Source: Winogradskyella eckloniae (GTDB taxonomy: Bacteria > Bacteroidota > Bacteroidia > Flavobacteriales > Flavobacteriaceae). Taken from it: a DNA stretch of 64,000 nt. Position 1 is the first letter of the stretch, and each line of letters begins with the position of its first letter. Shown one piece after another: positions 37,624 through 45,297 of this stretch. The DNA is taken from NCBI RefSeq assembly GCF_013249045.1, contig NZ_JABRWP010000001.1, forward strand, positions 558,001 through 622,000. Reading direction: 5' to 3'. A model generated the notes under the pieces. That model worked only from the letters and a program-made list of their open reading frames with translations, was not told where the DNA came from and did no database searches. The translations under genes and the position numbers were made by a program.

Positions 37624-38400
37624 TTATTCTTCTTCTTGAGATGCTACAGGAGCTTTTTCAGCTTTTTTAGCTTCTCCTTTTTGAGCTTTTGCGTCTTTTT
37701 CTGCACGTTCAGCTTTTCTTTCGTTTAAGCCATCAGCGATTGCAGATGTTACGATAGATAAGATTTTATCTACTGATTTAGAAGCATCATCATTTGCAGG
37801 AATTAAATAATCTACTTCACGAGGGTCAGAGTTTGTATCTACCATCGCAAAAATTGGAATATTTAATTTCTGAGCTTCTTTAATTGCAATATGCTCACGT
37901 AAAATATCAACAACGAATATAGCACCTGGTAAACGTGTCATATCAGAAATTGAACCTAAGTTCTTTTCTAATTTTGCACGTAAACGATCTACTTGTAAAC
38001 GTTCTTTTTTAGATAAAGAGTTGAATGTACCATCTTTCTTCATTCTATCAATAGCAGCCATTTTCTTTACGGCTTTTCTAATAGTAACAAAGTTAGTTAA
38101 CATTCCACCTGGCCAACGCTCTGTAATATAAGGTTGGTTAACAGCACCTGCTTTTTCAGCAACGATGTCTTTAGCTTGTTTTTTAGTAGCAACAAATAAA
38201 ATTTTCTTTCCTGATGCTGCTATTTTAGCTAATGCTTCAGAAGTTTCTTCAATTTTTGCTGCTGTTTTGTAAAGGTTGATAATATGGATACCGTTACGCT
38301 CCATATAAATGTAAGGAGCCATGTTTGGGTTCCACTTACGTGTAAGGTGACCGAAGTGTACACCTGCTTCAAGTAATTCTTTTACTTCTACTTTTGCCAT
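37624..38400 (-). CDS. rpsB: 30S ribosomal protein S2
   Basis: Component of the small ribosomal subunit. The 258 residues show the family signatures LLEAGVHFGHLTRKWNPNM near the N-terminus and GAIFVVDILREHIAIKEAQ, then PIFAMVDTNSDPREVDYLIP. The C-terminus is an Ala/Lys/Glu-rich extension (AEKDAKAQKGEAKKAEKAPV). It is the first gene of rpsB-tsf. Its 220-bp upstream region is discussed separately. Confidence 0.97.
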   Translation of the reverse strand: MAKVEVKELLEAGVHFGHLTRKWNPNMAPYIYMERNGIHIINLYKTAAKIEETSEALAKIAASGKKILFVATKKQAKDIVAEKAGAVNQPYITERWPGGMLTNFVTIRKAVKKMAAIDRMKKDGTFNSLSKKERLQVDRLRAKLEKNLGSISDMTRLPGAIFVVDILREHIAIKEAQKLNIPIFAMVDTNSDPREVDYLIPANDDASKSVDKILSIVTSAIADGLNERKAERAEKDAKAQKGEAKKAEKAPVASQEEE

Positions 38401-38573
38401 TTTGTAATAGTTTACGTTCTGTTGAATAGCAATGCGCTATTATCGCTTATAGCTTTGCGCTATTAGCTTTAGCTCATTTAGATGCTAAACTAAATCCTGA
38501 TGTTTCCATCATGGATAACAATAACTGGTTTAATTTTTTGCCGACATATTCGGCGATTTCAATAAAATAAAAT
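38401..38573 (-). promoter_or_regulatory. Leader region of rpsB
   Basis: About 170 bp without a reading frame between the rpsI terminator and rpsB. It contains the small hairpin GCCGA-CATAT-TCGGC (about 38540-38556) and repeated GCGCTATTA words near 38430-38465. S2 leaders are autoregulatory in other bacteria. I see no firm match to a known leader family, so this is only a location note. Confidence 0.3.
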
Positions 38574-38605
38574 AATTCAGAACCTGTATAAACAGATTCT
38601 GAATT
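38574..38605 (-). terminator. Terminator of rplM-rpsI
   Basis: The stem AATTCAGAA.CTGT / ACAG.TTCTGAATT has one mismatch, AT-rich flanks and T residues on the minus strand. It lies 17 bp after the rpsI stop codon. Confidence 0.7.
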
Positions 38606-38621
38606 AAGTGTTGTTTGGATA

Positions 38622-39008
38622 TTAACGTTTCGAGAATTGGAATTTCTTACGCGCTTTCTTCTGTCCGAATTTCTTACGCTCTACCATTCTTGGGTCTCTC
38701 GTTAATAGACCTTCTGGCTTTAATACTAGTCTGTTTTCAGGATCTAGTTCGCACATAGCACGACTTAATCCTAAACGTATTGCTTCTGCCTGGCCGGTGA
38801 TACCACCTCCATATACGTTAACAGTAATATCAAAGTTGCCATCATTGTTAGTCAAGGCTAAAGGTTGGTTTACTTTGTACTGCAATGTTGCTGTACTAAA
38901 ATAATCCGCCATGTCTTTTTTGTTCACCGTGATTTTGCCACTTCCTTGGGCAACGTACACACGAGCAACAGCCGTCTTTCTACGGCCAATTTTGTGAATT
39001 ACTTCCAT
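38622..39008 (-). CDS. rpsI: 30S ribosomal protein S9
   Basis: Small-subunit protein whose C-terminal tail reaches the P-site tRNA. The 128 residues include GRRKTAVARVYVAQGSGKIT at the N-terminus, VYGGGITGQAEAIRLGLSRA in the middle and the conserved basic tail ending FQFSKR. Start ATG 39006-39008 overlaps the rplM stop codon region by one base, so the two are translationally coupled, the standard order. Confidence 0.97.
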   Translation of the reverse strand: MEVIHKIGRRKTAVARVYVAQGSGKITVNKKDMADYFSTATLQYKVNQPLALTNNDGNFDITVNVYGGGITGQAEAIRLGLSRAMCELDPENRLVLKPEGLLTRDPRMVERKKFGQKKARKKFQFSKR

Positions 39009-39463
39009 TAGTTAATTTCGTTTAATTTCATTGTTTTTGGTTTTTGAGCTGCATGAGCGTGCTCTGTACCAGTAACAACAGTTAAATTTCTAAAAAGAGT
39101 TGCTCCTAATTTGTTTTTAGGTAACATTCCTTTTACTGACTTCTCTACTAATCTACTTGGGTCTTTCCCAAATAATTCAGTAGCCGTCAAACTTCTTTGT
39201 CCACCTGGATAACCTGTGTGACGGATATAACTTTTTTCCGTCCATTTGTTACCAGTTAAGTTGATTTTTTCAGCATTAATAACAATTACGTTATCACCGC
39301 AATCAACGTGTGGCGTAAAATTAGGCTTGTGCTTACCTCTTAAAAGTATTGCTACTCTTGAAGCTAAGCGACCTAAAGTTTGTCCTTCAGCATCTACTAA
39401 AACCCACTCCTTGTTAACGGTAGCTTTGTTAGCTGAAACTGTTTTGTAGCTTAATGTATCCAC
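39008..39463 (-). CDS. rplM: 50S ribosomal protein L13
   Basis: Early-assembly protein of the large subunit. The 151 residues contain [39 protein letters not shown] and [11 protein letters not shown]. The start is GTG at 39461-39463 ([13 protein letters not shown], the usual flavobacterial beginning); no ATG is available in frame nearby. It is the first gene of rplM-rpsI. Confidence 0.96.
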   Translation of the reverse strand: MDTLSYKTVSANKATVNKEWVLVDAEGQTLGRLASRVAILLRGKHKPNFTPHVDCGDNVIVINAEKINLTGNKWTEKSYIRHTGYPGGQRSLTATELFGKDPSRLVEKSVKGMLPKNKLGATLFRNLTVVTGTEHAHAAQKPKTMKLNEIN

Positions 39464-39600
39464 ACTAATTTGATTTATATTTACGCTTCACAGCGCAAAA
39501 AGATTAAACATTCCTCTTTAAAAAAGAGTTTGCAAATTTACGATAAACTCTGAGATTACCAAACCTTGTCTAAGGTTTTTTTGTGCTGAAAATCAGGGGA
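39464..39600 (-). promoter_or_regulatory. Leader/promoter region of rplM
   Basis: About 140 bp holding several short hairpins: AAACCTT-GTCT-AAGGTTT (39561-39578), CTCTTT-AAAA-AAGAG (about 39514-39529) and CGCTT.ACAGCG (about 39483-39496). Autoregulatory L13 leaders are described in Bacteroidetes. The position fits, but I cannot confirm the family by eye. Confidence 0.35.
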
Positions 39601-39621
39601 TTTAAAAATGTGTAACTAAGA

Positions 39622-40599
39622 TTAACTTTTTGTTGCTCTTAATAATCTATCATTTATAGATTTACCAAGTCCATAATCTGGAAATTTTTCGGCAATAATG
39701 AGGTCTAATTGAAAAGTATCTAATTGGTGCAAAGCATCATACAATTTAGAAGCTGCTTCTGTTAAACTTCCATTTTGAGATAATACAATTTGCGCTTTTA
39801 TCTGCGCATTTTCAATTTCAGCATTAAAAGCTAAAATACCAATTCGTTTATTAGTATACGTATTAAGCGTGTCTTGGAGGTGATCTGTTAAAATTGTTTT
39901 GGTTTTTGGGGCATAATGTCGTGCAAGCATACCAGGAGCATTTGGTATGGTGTCCTGTTTGCTGTCTTCAGTAACCGTATTTTTAATTTCAATAGGACCT
40001 ACAACAGCTTCAATGTCTTCAATAGCTGTAGAACCAAGTCGGTAAATAATAGGTTCGTCGTTCTCAAATCCTATTATGGTAGATTCTATTCCGCTAGTAC
40101 ATGCACCACCATCTAATACCATTTTAATAGCGTCTTTAAAATAAGATTCTACGTGTTGTGCTGTGGTTGGACTTATGCTACTAAACGGATTGGCGCTTGG
40201 TGCAGCCAAAGGAAAATCTAATTGTCTTAATAATTCTAAGGTTGTTGGGTGATTTGGTACACGAACAGCAACCGTATCTTTTCCACCTGTAATTAAATCT
40301 GGAATTATAGCTTTCTTTTTTAAAACTAAAGTTATTGGTCCTGGCCAAAAGGCTTCGGCTAATAAAGTTGCTTTTTTGGGAACGTAAGCTACAAGATTCG
40401 ATAGTGTTTCTATAGACGGAATATGGACAATGAGCGGATTAAAAAATGGCCGTTTTTTAGTTTCAAAAATAGCTTTTATGGCTTTTTCGCTGTAGATATT
40501 TCCTGCTAATCCATAAACTGTTTCCGTTGGGATTGCCACAACATGGTCTTCTGTTAAGAGCTGTATAGCTTTTGATATGTCTTTTGAAATGATGCTCAT
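39622..40599 (-). CDS. Threonylcarbamoyl-AMP synthase (Sua5/YciO/YrdC family)
   Basis: Makes threonylcarbamoyl-AMP from threonine, bicarbonate and ATP for the t6A37 tRNA modification. The 325 residues have the YrdC domain (1-205) with VVAIPTETVYGLAGNIYSEK, the ETKKRPFFNPLIVHI substrate region and LAAPSANPFSSISPT. The Sua5-type C-terminal domain (about 235-325, PGMLARHYAPKTKTILTD) is also present. It is therefore the long Sua5 form rather than the short TsaC. Single gene; the downstream neighbour is the rplM leader. Confidence 0.93.
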   Translation of the reverse strand: MSIISKDISKAIQLLTEDHVVAIPTETVYGLAGNIYSEKAIKAIFETKKRPFFNPLIVHIPSIETLSNLVAYVPKKATLLAEAFWPGPITLVLKKKAIIPDLITGGKDTVAVRVPNHPTTLELLRQLDFPLAAPSANPFSSISPTTAQHVESYFKDAIKMVLDGGACTSGIESTIIGFENDEPIIYRLGSTAIEDIEAVVGPIEIKNTVTEDSKQDTIPNAPGMLARHYAPKTKTILTDHLQDTLNTYTNKRIGILAFNAEIENAQIKAQIVLSQNGSLTEAASKLYDALHQLDTFQLDLIIAEKFPDYGLGKSINDRLLRATKS

Positions 40600-40707
40600 A
40601 ATTCAATTATGAGAACAAAATTACTTTAAATAATTCATTTTAGTAATTCGAAATTAACTATAAATCGTTTTTGATTTTTTTAGTGAAAATAGCTTGAGCT
40701 ATTAGAA

Positions 40708-41517
40708 TTATATATTGTTTTTTATAAAAGTAGTTATCTTTTCTTGTAAATCCTTGTTCATATTATTAATTGCATCATTGGAGTTAAACCCAACACCTTT
40801 AATGTTATCGTATGGAAATTTAATAACCTTCGAATTTTGGGTATTAATAATATAACCTTCAATATTTAAAGTAGATCTGTAGGTATCCATTCCTGAGTTT
40901 TTTTGAGGATCCAATCTAGAAATATCACATATAAAATAATAATCTGTATAGTTGTTGACATTATGAGTTTTTAAAAAAGCCATAGAAGGACTCATAAAAT
41001 CATTAAAGTATTTAAGATTACCATTATTAAACAATGAAGGGAAATTTAAATTTACGCCTTTGGCTGAACTAGAAACTGCTCTTGAAGTTTTAAAATCAAT
41101 AGTGCCGTTTGTTGTAATAAATAATGAAACATTTTTTTTAGAAGCGTTCTTTAAAGAAGATTCGGAAAACAATCCTGTTTTTTTTGTGCTTTCAGATGTA
41201 GTGGGTTTTGATTTTGCGTTAGTGTTAGGTTTTGTAATGTTTGGTGTAGAAATATTAGTTTGTTTTGTATTAGTTTTTTGCGTTAGAGTTTGGTTGTCTA
41301 TAGCCTTAGTTTCTTTTCTAGGTATACTATCGTCCGTTGTTTTTTGAGAATTCTCTTCGGAATAAATGTAATTATTTGTTACAGATTGAAAAAAAGAATT
41401 ACCTTTTATCATATATGATCCACCAACAAATACGCCGAGGATTATACCAATTAATTTTATAGTGCTTGTGGGAATTGCCTTTAACTGCATTACCCTAGTA
41501 ATAAGTTTTCTTATCAT
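40708..41517 (-). CDS. Unknown single-pass membrane protein with T/N/K-rich stalk
   Basis: A 269-residue protein with one transmembrane segment (about residues 21-37), a low-complexity Thr/Asn/Lys/Ser stalk (about 55-115) and a globular C-terminal domain (about 125-269, YYFICDISRLDPQKNSGMDT, GYIINTQNSKVIKFPYDNI). The C-terminal domain would be extracytoplasmic. I do not recognise the family. Its start overlaps the stop codon of the CsgG-like gene by four bases, so the two are coupled and probably work together. Confidence 0.65.
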   Translation of the reverse strand: MIRKLITRVMQLKAIPTSTIKLIGIILGVFVGGSYMIKGNSFFQSVTNNYIYSEENSQKTTDDSIPRKETKAIDNQTLTQKTNTKQTNISTPNITKPNTNAKSKPTTSESTKKTGLFSESSLKNASKKNVSLFITTNGTIDFKTSRAVSSSAKGVNLNFPSLFNNGNLKYFNDFMSPSMAFLKTHNVNNYTDYYFICDISRLDPQKNSGMDTYRSTLNIEGYIINTQNSKVIKFPYDNIKGVGFNSNDAINNMNKDLQEKITTFIKNNI

Positions 41518-42506
41518 TGTAATATTTTAATTAACTTAAGACATTCATTATTGTTTGGGTTTTTTAAGTAACCCATTTTTGCATTTTTTTTTGCCTCTAA
41601 ATATTTGTCAGTATAGAGTTCTAACATGGCTAGATTATAATATGCACTCGATAGTGCTTTTTCACTCTTAACGACTTTCTTATTATTGAGTATAGCCTTT
41701 AGTTTTTCGTGAGCTAATTCAAATTCCTCAACCTGAACTAAAGCGGCTATATCTTTAAGATCATCATTAAATTTAGAGTTTTTCTGAAATTTTATTTTAA
41801 AATCAACCTCATGCGCAACAAACAAATTTTTAAACTTTACTATGAGCTTTTCAACACAACCTAAAAAAACCTCGTTTTCACTAATTGCTGGTGGTGTGTT
41901 ATAATCTGGTTTGGTTTCAATTGCGTATTTTGCGTCAACCGTTTTTGAATAAACAATTTGTGTTGTCTTTATATCAATTAACTGAATACTAATTGATAAA
42001 TTTTGAATGCCCTTTCTGTATCTTTTTGTTTTGCCATTTAAGGCTTTAAATGAATTAACTTCTCTCTTGTAGTCCGAGTTTACAATTCGTCCAATCATTA
42101 TAATTCCTGAACTAAAAAACTTACCAAATGGTGTTGTGTAATTCTCTTCAACATGGCCTGAAGATTGTAGTTTATATTCCTGTAAAATTAAATTTGTTTT
42201 CTCTCTGTCTAATAATGTCACATTGGGAATTTTATGAATTTCTGCTGCGATTTTATTATATAGAATTGAGGTCTCATTATTTTGTCTGCTACGATCATTT
42301 AAAATTTCAGCAATTATTAAATTTTTATATGGGACTAAATTAAATTCTGGTGTGACTTTTCGAGTAATTGTTACTTTGTTCCAATCTGAATTAAAAAGAT
42401 CGGAATCTTGAGCCTTTAGAGTATTAAGGTTGGATAATAAAATAAGAAGAATTAGAAAGCATATTTTTTTTAAATATGCGCCAATTCTTAGATTGATAGT
42501 AGACAT
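41514..42506 (-). CDS. CsgG-like secreted protein with C-terminal TPR region
   Basis: A 330-residue protein with a signal peptide (about 10-32, ending LNTLKAQDS). A domain of the CsgG/LpoB/TolB-N type covers about 45-225: NLIIAEILNDRSRQN, then the diagnostic VTLLDREKTNLILQEYKLQS and GKFFSSGIIMIGRIVNSDYK. The last 90 residues are helical with TPR character (YYNLAMLELYTDKYLEAKKN, MGYLKNPNNNECLKLI). CsgG itself is a curli export pore; related proteins act in envelope stress or secretion. No curli subunit gene is nearby. The next gene overlaps its stop by four bases. Confidence 0.7.
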   Translation of the reverse strand: MSTINLRIGAYLKKICFLILLILLSNLNTLKAQDSDLFNSDWNKVTITRKVTPEFNLVPYKNLIIAEILNDRSRQNNETSILYNKIAAEIHKIPNVTLLDREKTNLILQEYKLQSSGHVEENYTTPFGKFFSSGIIMIGRIVNSDYKREVNSFKALNGKTKRYRKGIQNLSISIQLIDIKTTQIVYSKTVDAKYAIETKPDYNTPPAISENEVFLGCVEKLIVKFKNLFVAHEVDFKIKFQKNSKFNDDLKDIAALVQVEEFELAHEKLKAILNNKKVVKSEKALSSAYYNLAMLELYTDKYLEAKKNAKMGYLKNPNNNECLKLIKILQ

Positions 42507-42646
42507 ATGTATTAAGTTTAGAAACTAAATTTAAGAAAAAAAATAATAGTAAAGTGCTAATAATCAAAATAATGAATATTTATATATGAGTGTTGATTTT
42601 TAATTTTTTGCTCAAAAAAACACAAGAAAAGTAACACTGATTTTAC

Positions 42647-42654
42647 TAGTTTTG
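42647..42654 (+). promoter_or_regulatory. -7 element of the ABC-F gene
   Basis: TAGTTTTG matches TAnnTTTG and lies 19 bp before the ATG at 42674. No clear -33 box at the usual distance. Confidence 0.45.
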
Positions 42655-42673
42655 CATCTTTAAAATTAAGTAC

Positions 42674-44305
42674 ATGATTTCAGTAGATAATTTAGCCGTA
42701 GAATTTAGTGGGCAAACCCTTTTTAGTGATGTGTCTTTCACTATTAATGAAAACGATAAAATTGCCTTAATGGGTAAAAATGGTGCAGGAAAATCTACCA
42801 TGATGAAAATTATTGCTGGTGTGCAAAATGCCACACGTGGCCATGTGCGTTCGCCAAAAGATACCGTCATTGCTTATTTGCCTCAGCACTTATTAACCGA
42901 AGATGATACCACAGTTTTTGAAGAAGCCTCTAAAGCCTTTGCACATGTATTTGAAATGCGCGACGAAATGGAAGCACTTAATAAGCAATTAGAAACCAGA
43001 ACGGATTACGAATCTAATGACTACATGAAAATCATTGAACGTGTATCGGATTTAGGTGAAAAATACTATGCATTAGAAGATGTTAATTATGATGCTGAAG
43101 TCGAAAAAGCCTTAAAAGGGTTAGGATTTAAGCAAAACGATTTTAGAAGACCAACAAGTGAATTTTCTGGTGGTTGGCGCATGCGAATTGAATTGGCTAA
43201 AATTTTGCTTCAAAAACCAGATTTAATTCTGCTAGATGAGCCAACCAACCATATAGATATTGAATCTGTCATTTGGCTTGAAGACTTTTTAGTGAACAAA
43301 GCCAACGCTGTACTGGTTATTTCTCACGATAGAGCCTTTATTGATAATATTACCAATAGAACTATTGAAGTGACCATGGGTCGTATTTACGATTATAAAG
43401 CTAACTACTCGCATTACTTGCAATTGCGAGAAGATAGACGCACGCACCAAATAAAAGCGTACCAAGAGCAGCAGAAATTTATTGCCGATAATATGGCTTT
43501 TATAGAGCGTTTTAAAGGTACTTATTCTAAAACCAACCAAGTGTCTTCACGAGAGCGCATGCTCGAAAAATTAGAACGTATAGAAATAGATGAGGTAGAT
43601 ACCTCTGCTTTGCGATTACGTTTTCCGGCAACACAGCGTTCTGGTGATTATCCTGTAACGGTTAAGGAGGTTTCTAAATCGTATGATGAGCATGTGGTGT
43701 TTAAGGGCGCAAGTATGTCTATTGCACGAGGCGAGAAGGTCTGTTTTGTGGGTAGAAATGGCGAAGGAAAATCCACGATGATTAAAGCCATTTTAGGCGA
43801 AATTGAAGTAGAAGGCACTTGTACTTTAGGCCATAATGTGCAAGTGGGTTATTTTGCGCAGAACCAAGCCGCTTTGTTAGACGAAAGCTTAACGGTTTTT
43901 CAAACCGTAGATGAAGTTGCAAAAGGCGATGTACGTACTCAAATAAAAAATATTTTGGGTGGTTTTATGTTTAGAGGTGAGGATATTGATAAAAAAGTCA
44001 GTGTCTTATCTGGTGGCGAAAAAACCAGATTAGCGATGGTAAAACTCTTATTAGAACCTGTTAATTTATTAATCTTAGATGAGCCAACCAATCACTTAGA
44101 TTTAAAGTCTAAAGATGTATTGAAAGAAGCACTACAAAATTTTGATGGCACTTTAATATTAGTCTCTCACGATAGAGATTTTCTACAAGGCCTTTCTAAA
44201 AAAGTATTTGAGTTTAAAGAAAAGCGTGTTATTGAGCATTTTGAAACCATCGATGATTTCTTAGCAAGAAATAGAGTGGAGAGTTTGAAAGGGTTGGATT
44301 TGTAG
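42674..44305 (+). CDS. ABC-F family ATPase
   Basis: A 543-residue cytosolic protein with two ABC domains and no membrane segment, the layout of translation factors and antibiotic-resistance proteins that act on ribosomes. Walker A motifs are GKNGAGKS (34-41) and GRNGEGKS (about 365). Signatures are SGGWRMRIELAKILL and SGGEKTRLAMVKLLL, and the Walker B regions are LILLDEPTNHID and LLILDEPTNHLD. The P-site tRNA interaction linker (about 240-310) is rich in charged residues. It is closest in form to the EttA/Uup-type housekeeping group in Bacteroidetes. It is divergent from the CsgG-like gene, with 167 bp between. Confidence 0.92.
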   Translation: MISVDNLAVEFSGQTLFSDVSFTINENDKIALMGKNGAGKSTMMKIIAGVQNATRGHVRSPKDTVIAYLPQHLLTEDDTTVFEEASKAFAHVFEMRDEMEALNKQLETRTDYESNDYMKIIERVSDLGEKYYALEDVNYDAEVEKALKGLGFKQNDFRRPTSEFSGGWRMRIELAKILLQKPDLILLDEPTNHIDIESVIWLEDFLVNKANAVLVISHDRAFIDNITNRTIEVTMGRIYDYKANYSHYLQLREDRRTHQIKAYQEQQKFIADNMAFIERFKGTYSKTNQVSSRERMLEKLERIEIDEVDTSALRLRFPATQRSGDYPVTVKEVSKSYDEHVVFKGASMSIARGEKVCFVGRNGEGKSTMIKAILGEIEVEGTCTLGHNVQVGYFAQNQAALLDESLTVFQTVDEVAKGDVRTQIKNILGGFMFRGEDIDKKVSVLSGGEKTRLAMVKLLLEPVNLLILDEPTNHLDLKSKDVLKEALQNFDGTLILVSHDRDFLQGLSKKVFEFKEKRVIEHFETIDDFLARNRVESLKGLDL

Positions 44306-44443
44306 GGTTGTTTGATAGAGTTATTTGATGTTACTGCAAGACGATTAATTTCTGTTTAACACAAGTTGTGATTACGTTTTATTAGTGTTGTTTTTTATGC
44401 AAACTGTTGTAAATTAGTTAGTAATAATAAATATTCATATCTT

Positions 44444-44482
44444 TAAAAGACAGTTTCTTGGTCAGTATTGTCCCCTTGAGTA
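44444..44482. repeat. Degenerate copy of the GTCCCC repeat module
   Basis: AAAGACAG, then AGTATTGTCCCCTTGAG (44468-44480 core), without the GGGGAC half. The arrangement matches the modules at 45117-45165 and 45229-45284. Confidence 0.5.
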
Positions 44483-44574
44483 TTAGTGAGAAACAAAATA
44501 CTTTTTGTTTAGAAACTACCGAGCGTAGCTCTTAGAGGTATAAAAGCGAAAGTGATTTTTTAAATCTCCAATCA

Positions 44575-44940
44575 TTGAAAAACAAAATAATTCCATACAA
44601 CCCTAAACTAAAATTACGAGCCAGACAACTAAGAAAAAACAGCACCTTACCATAAGTTCTACTATGGCAAAACCTAAAGCAACGCGCTTATGGCGTTCAG
44701 TTTCATGGACAAGTACCGATGTTAGAATATATTGCAGATTTTTATTGCCATGAAATAGGGTTGGTCATAGAAATTGATGGAGACAGTCACGAATATAGCT
44801 TTTTGTACGATTTTAAGAGACAAAAAGAAATCGAAGCTTATGGTGTTACCTTCTTAAGGTTTTCCAATGAAGAGGTTAAGAAAAATATGTTTAGTGTACT
44901 GCTAATTATAGAAGAAAAGGTAAAGGCGTTAACTGAGTAA
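44575..44940 (+). pseudogene. DUF559-type endonuclease pseudogene with one in-frame stop
   Basis: Reading from TTG 44575 gives a full DUF559 protein of about 121 residues. The N-terminal part is (M)KNKIIPYNPKLKLRARQLRK and then NSTLP, followed by an in-frame TAA at 44653-44655. The frame continues VLLWQNLKQRAYGVQFHGQV and the core DFYCHEIGLVIEIDGDSHE, ending ALTE. DUF559 proteins are Vsr-like PD-(D/E)XK nucleases; the catalytic region survives. Only one substitution breaks the gene, so decay is recent, or the remaining 73-residue frame from 44719 is all that is made. A TTG start also suggests erosion. It lies among GTCCCC repeats that I associate with this gene type in flavobacteria. Confidence 0.8.
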
Positions 44941-44948
44941 GTTTGAAA

Positions 44949-44976
44949 ACACCCCTAAAGTCCCCTCAAGGGGACA
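44949..44976. repeat. 28-bp element, left copy of a perfect inverted pair
   Basis: The element reads ACACCCCTAAAG followed by the hairpin GTCCCC-TCAA-GGGGAC and A. Its exact reverse complement is at 45257-45284. The pair bounds 280 bp of non-coding DNA. Confidence 0.9.
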
Positions 44977-45256
44977 TTTGATAAAGGACAAAACAATACT
45001 TCAAGAGTTTTTAATTGTGCTCTACGTTTAAAAAGAAAATACTATAGAAAGGAATTCGTGTATTTGTAGGTTTAATGGATAGCACTAAAGAATATGAATA
45101 GTACTCATGATTTTTATTTTTTACAGATAACTTTATTAGTAAGTATTGTCTCATTGAGAGGACGTTTAATAAAGTAAAAGCGAGAATTTATTGAATCTTA
45201 ATTATGTTTTGTGGTACTAAATATTATTTATTAAAGACAGGTTTGTCGGTTAGGAT
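44977..45256. other. Non-coding stretch between the inverted repeats
   Basis: No credible reading frame on either strand. It holds the degenerate module at 45117-45165 and AT-rich sequence. It may be eroded remains of the DUF559 locus. Confidence 0.5.
45117..45165. repeat. Degenerate copy of the GTCCCC repeat module
   Basis: TTACAGATAAC, then AAGTATTGTC-TCATTGAGAGGAC (45146-45163). The same order of words occurs in the modules at 44444 and 45229, with several substitutions. Confidence 0.5.
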
Positions 45257-45284
45257 TGTCCCCTTGAGGGGACTTTAGGGGTGT
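45229..45284. repeat. 28-bp element, right copy, with module flank
   Basis: AAAGACAG and GGTTAGGATTG precede TGTCCCCTTGAGGGGAC and TTTAGGGGTGT (45257-45284). The last 28 bp are the exact reverse complement of 44949-44976. The element ends 13 bp before the stop codon of the McrC-like gene and may act as its hairpin terminator. Confidence 0.85.
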
Positions 45285-45297
45285 AAAAAAAGGAATA

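Noticed and set aside
39561..39578. A plus-strand terminator (AAACCTT-GTCT-AAGGTTT then T run)
   Set aside because: No plus-strand gene lies upstream; it is more likely part of the rplM leader on the minus strand.
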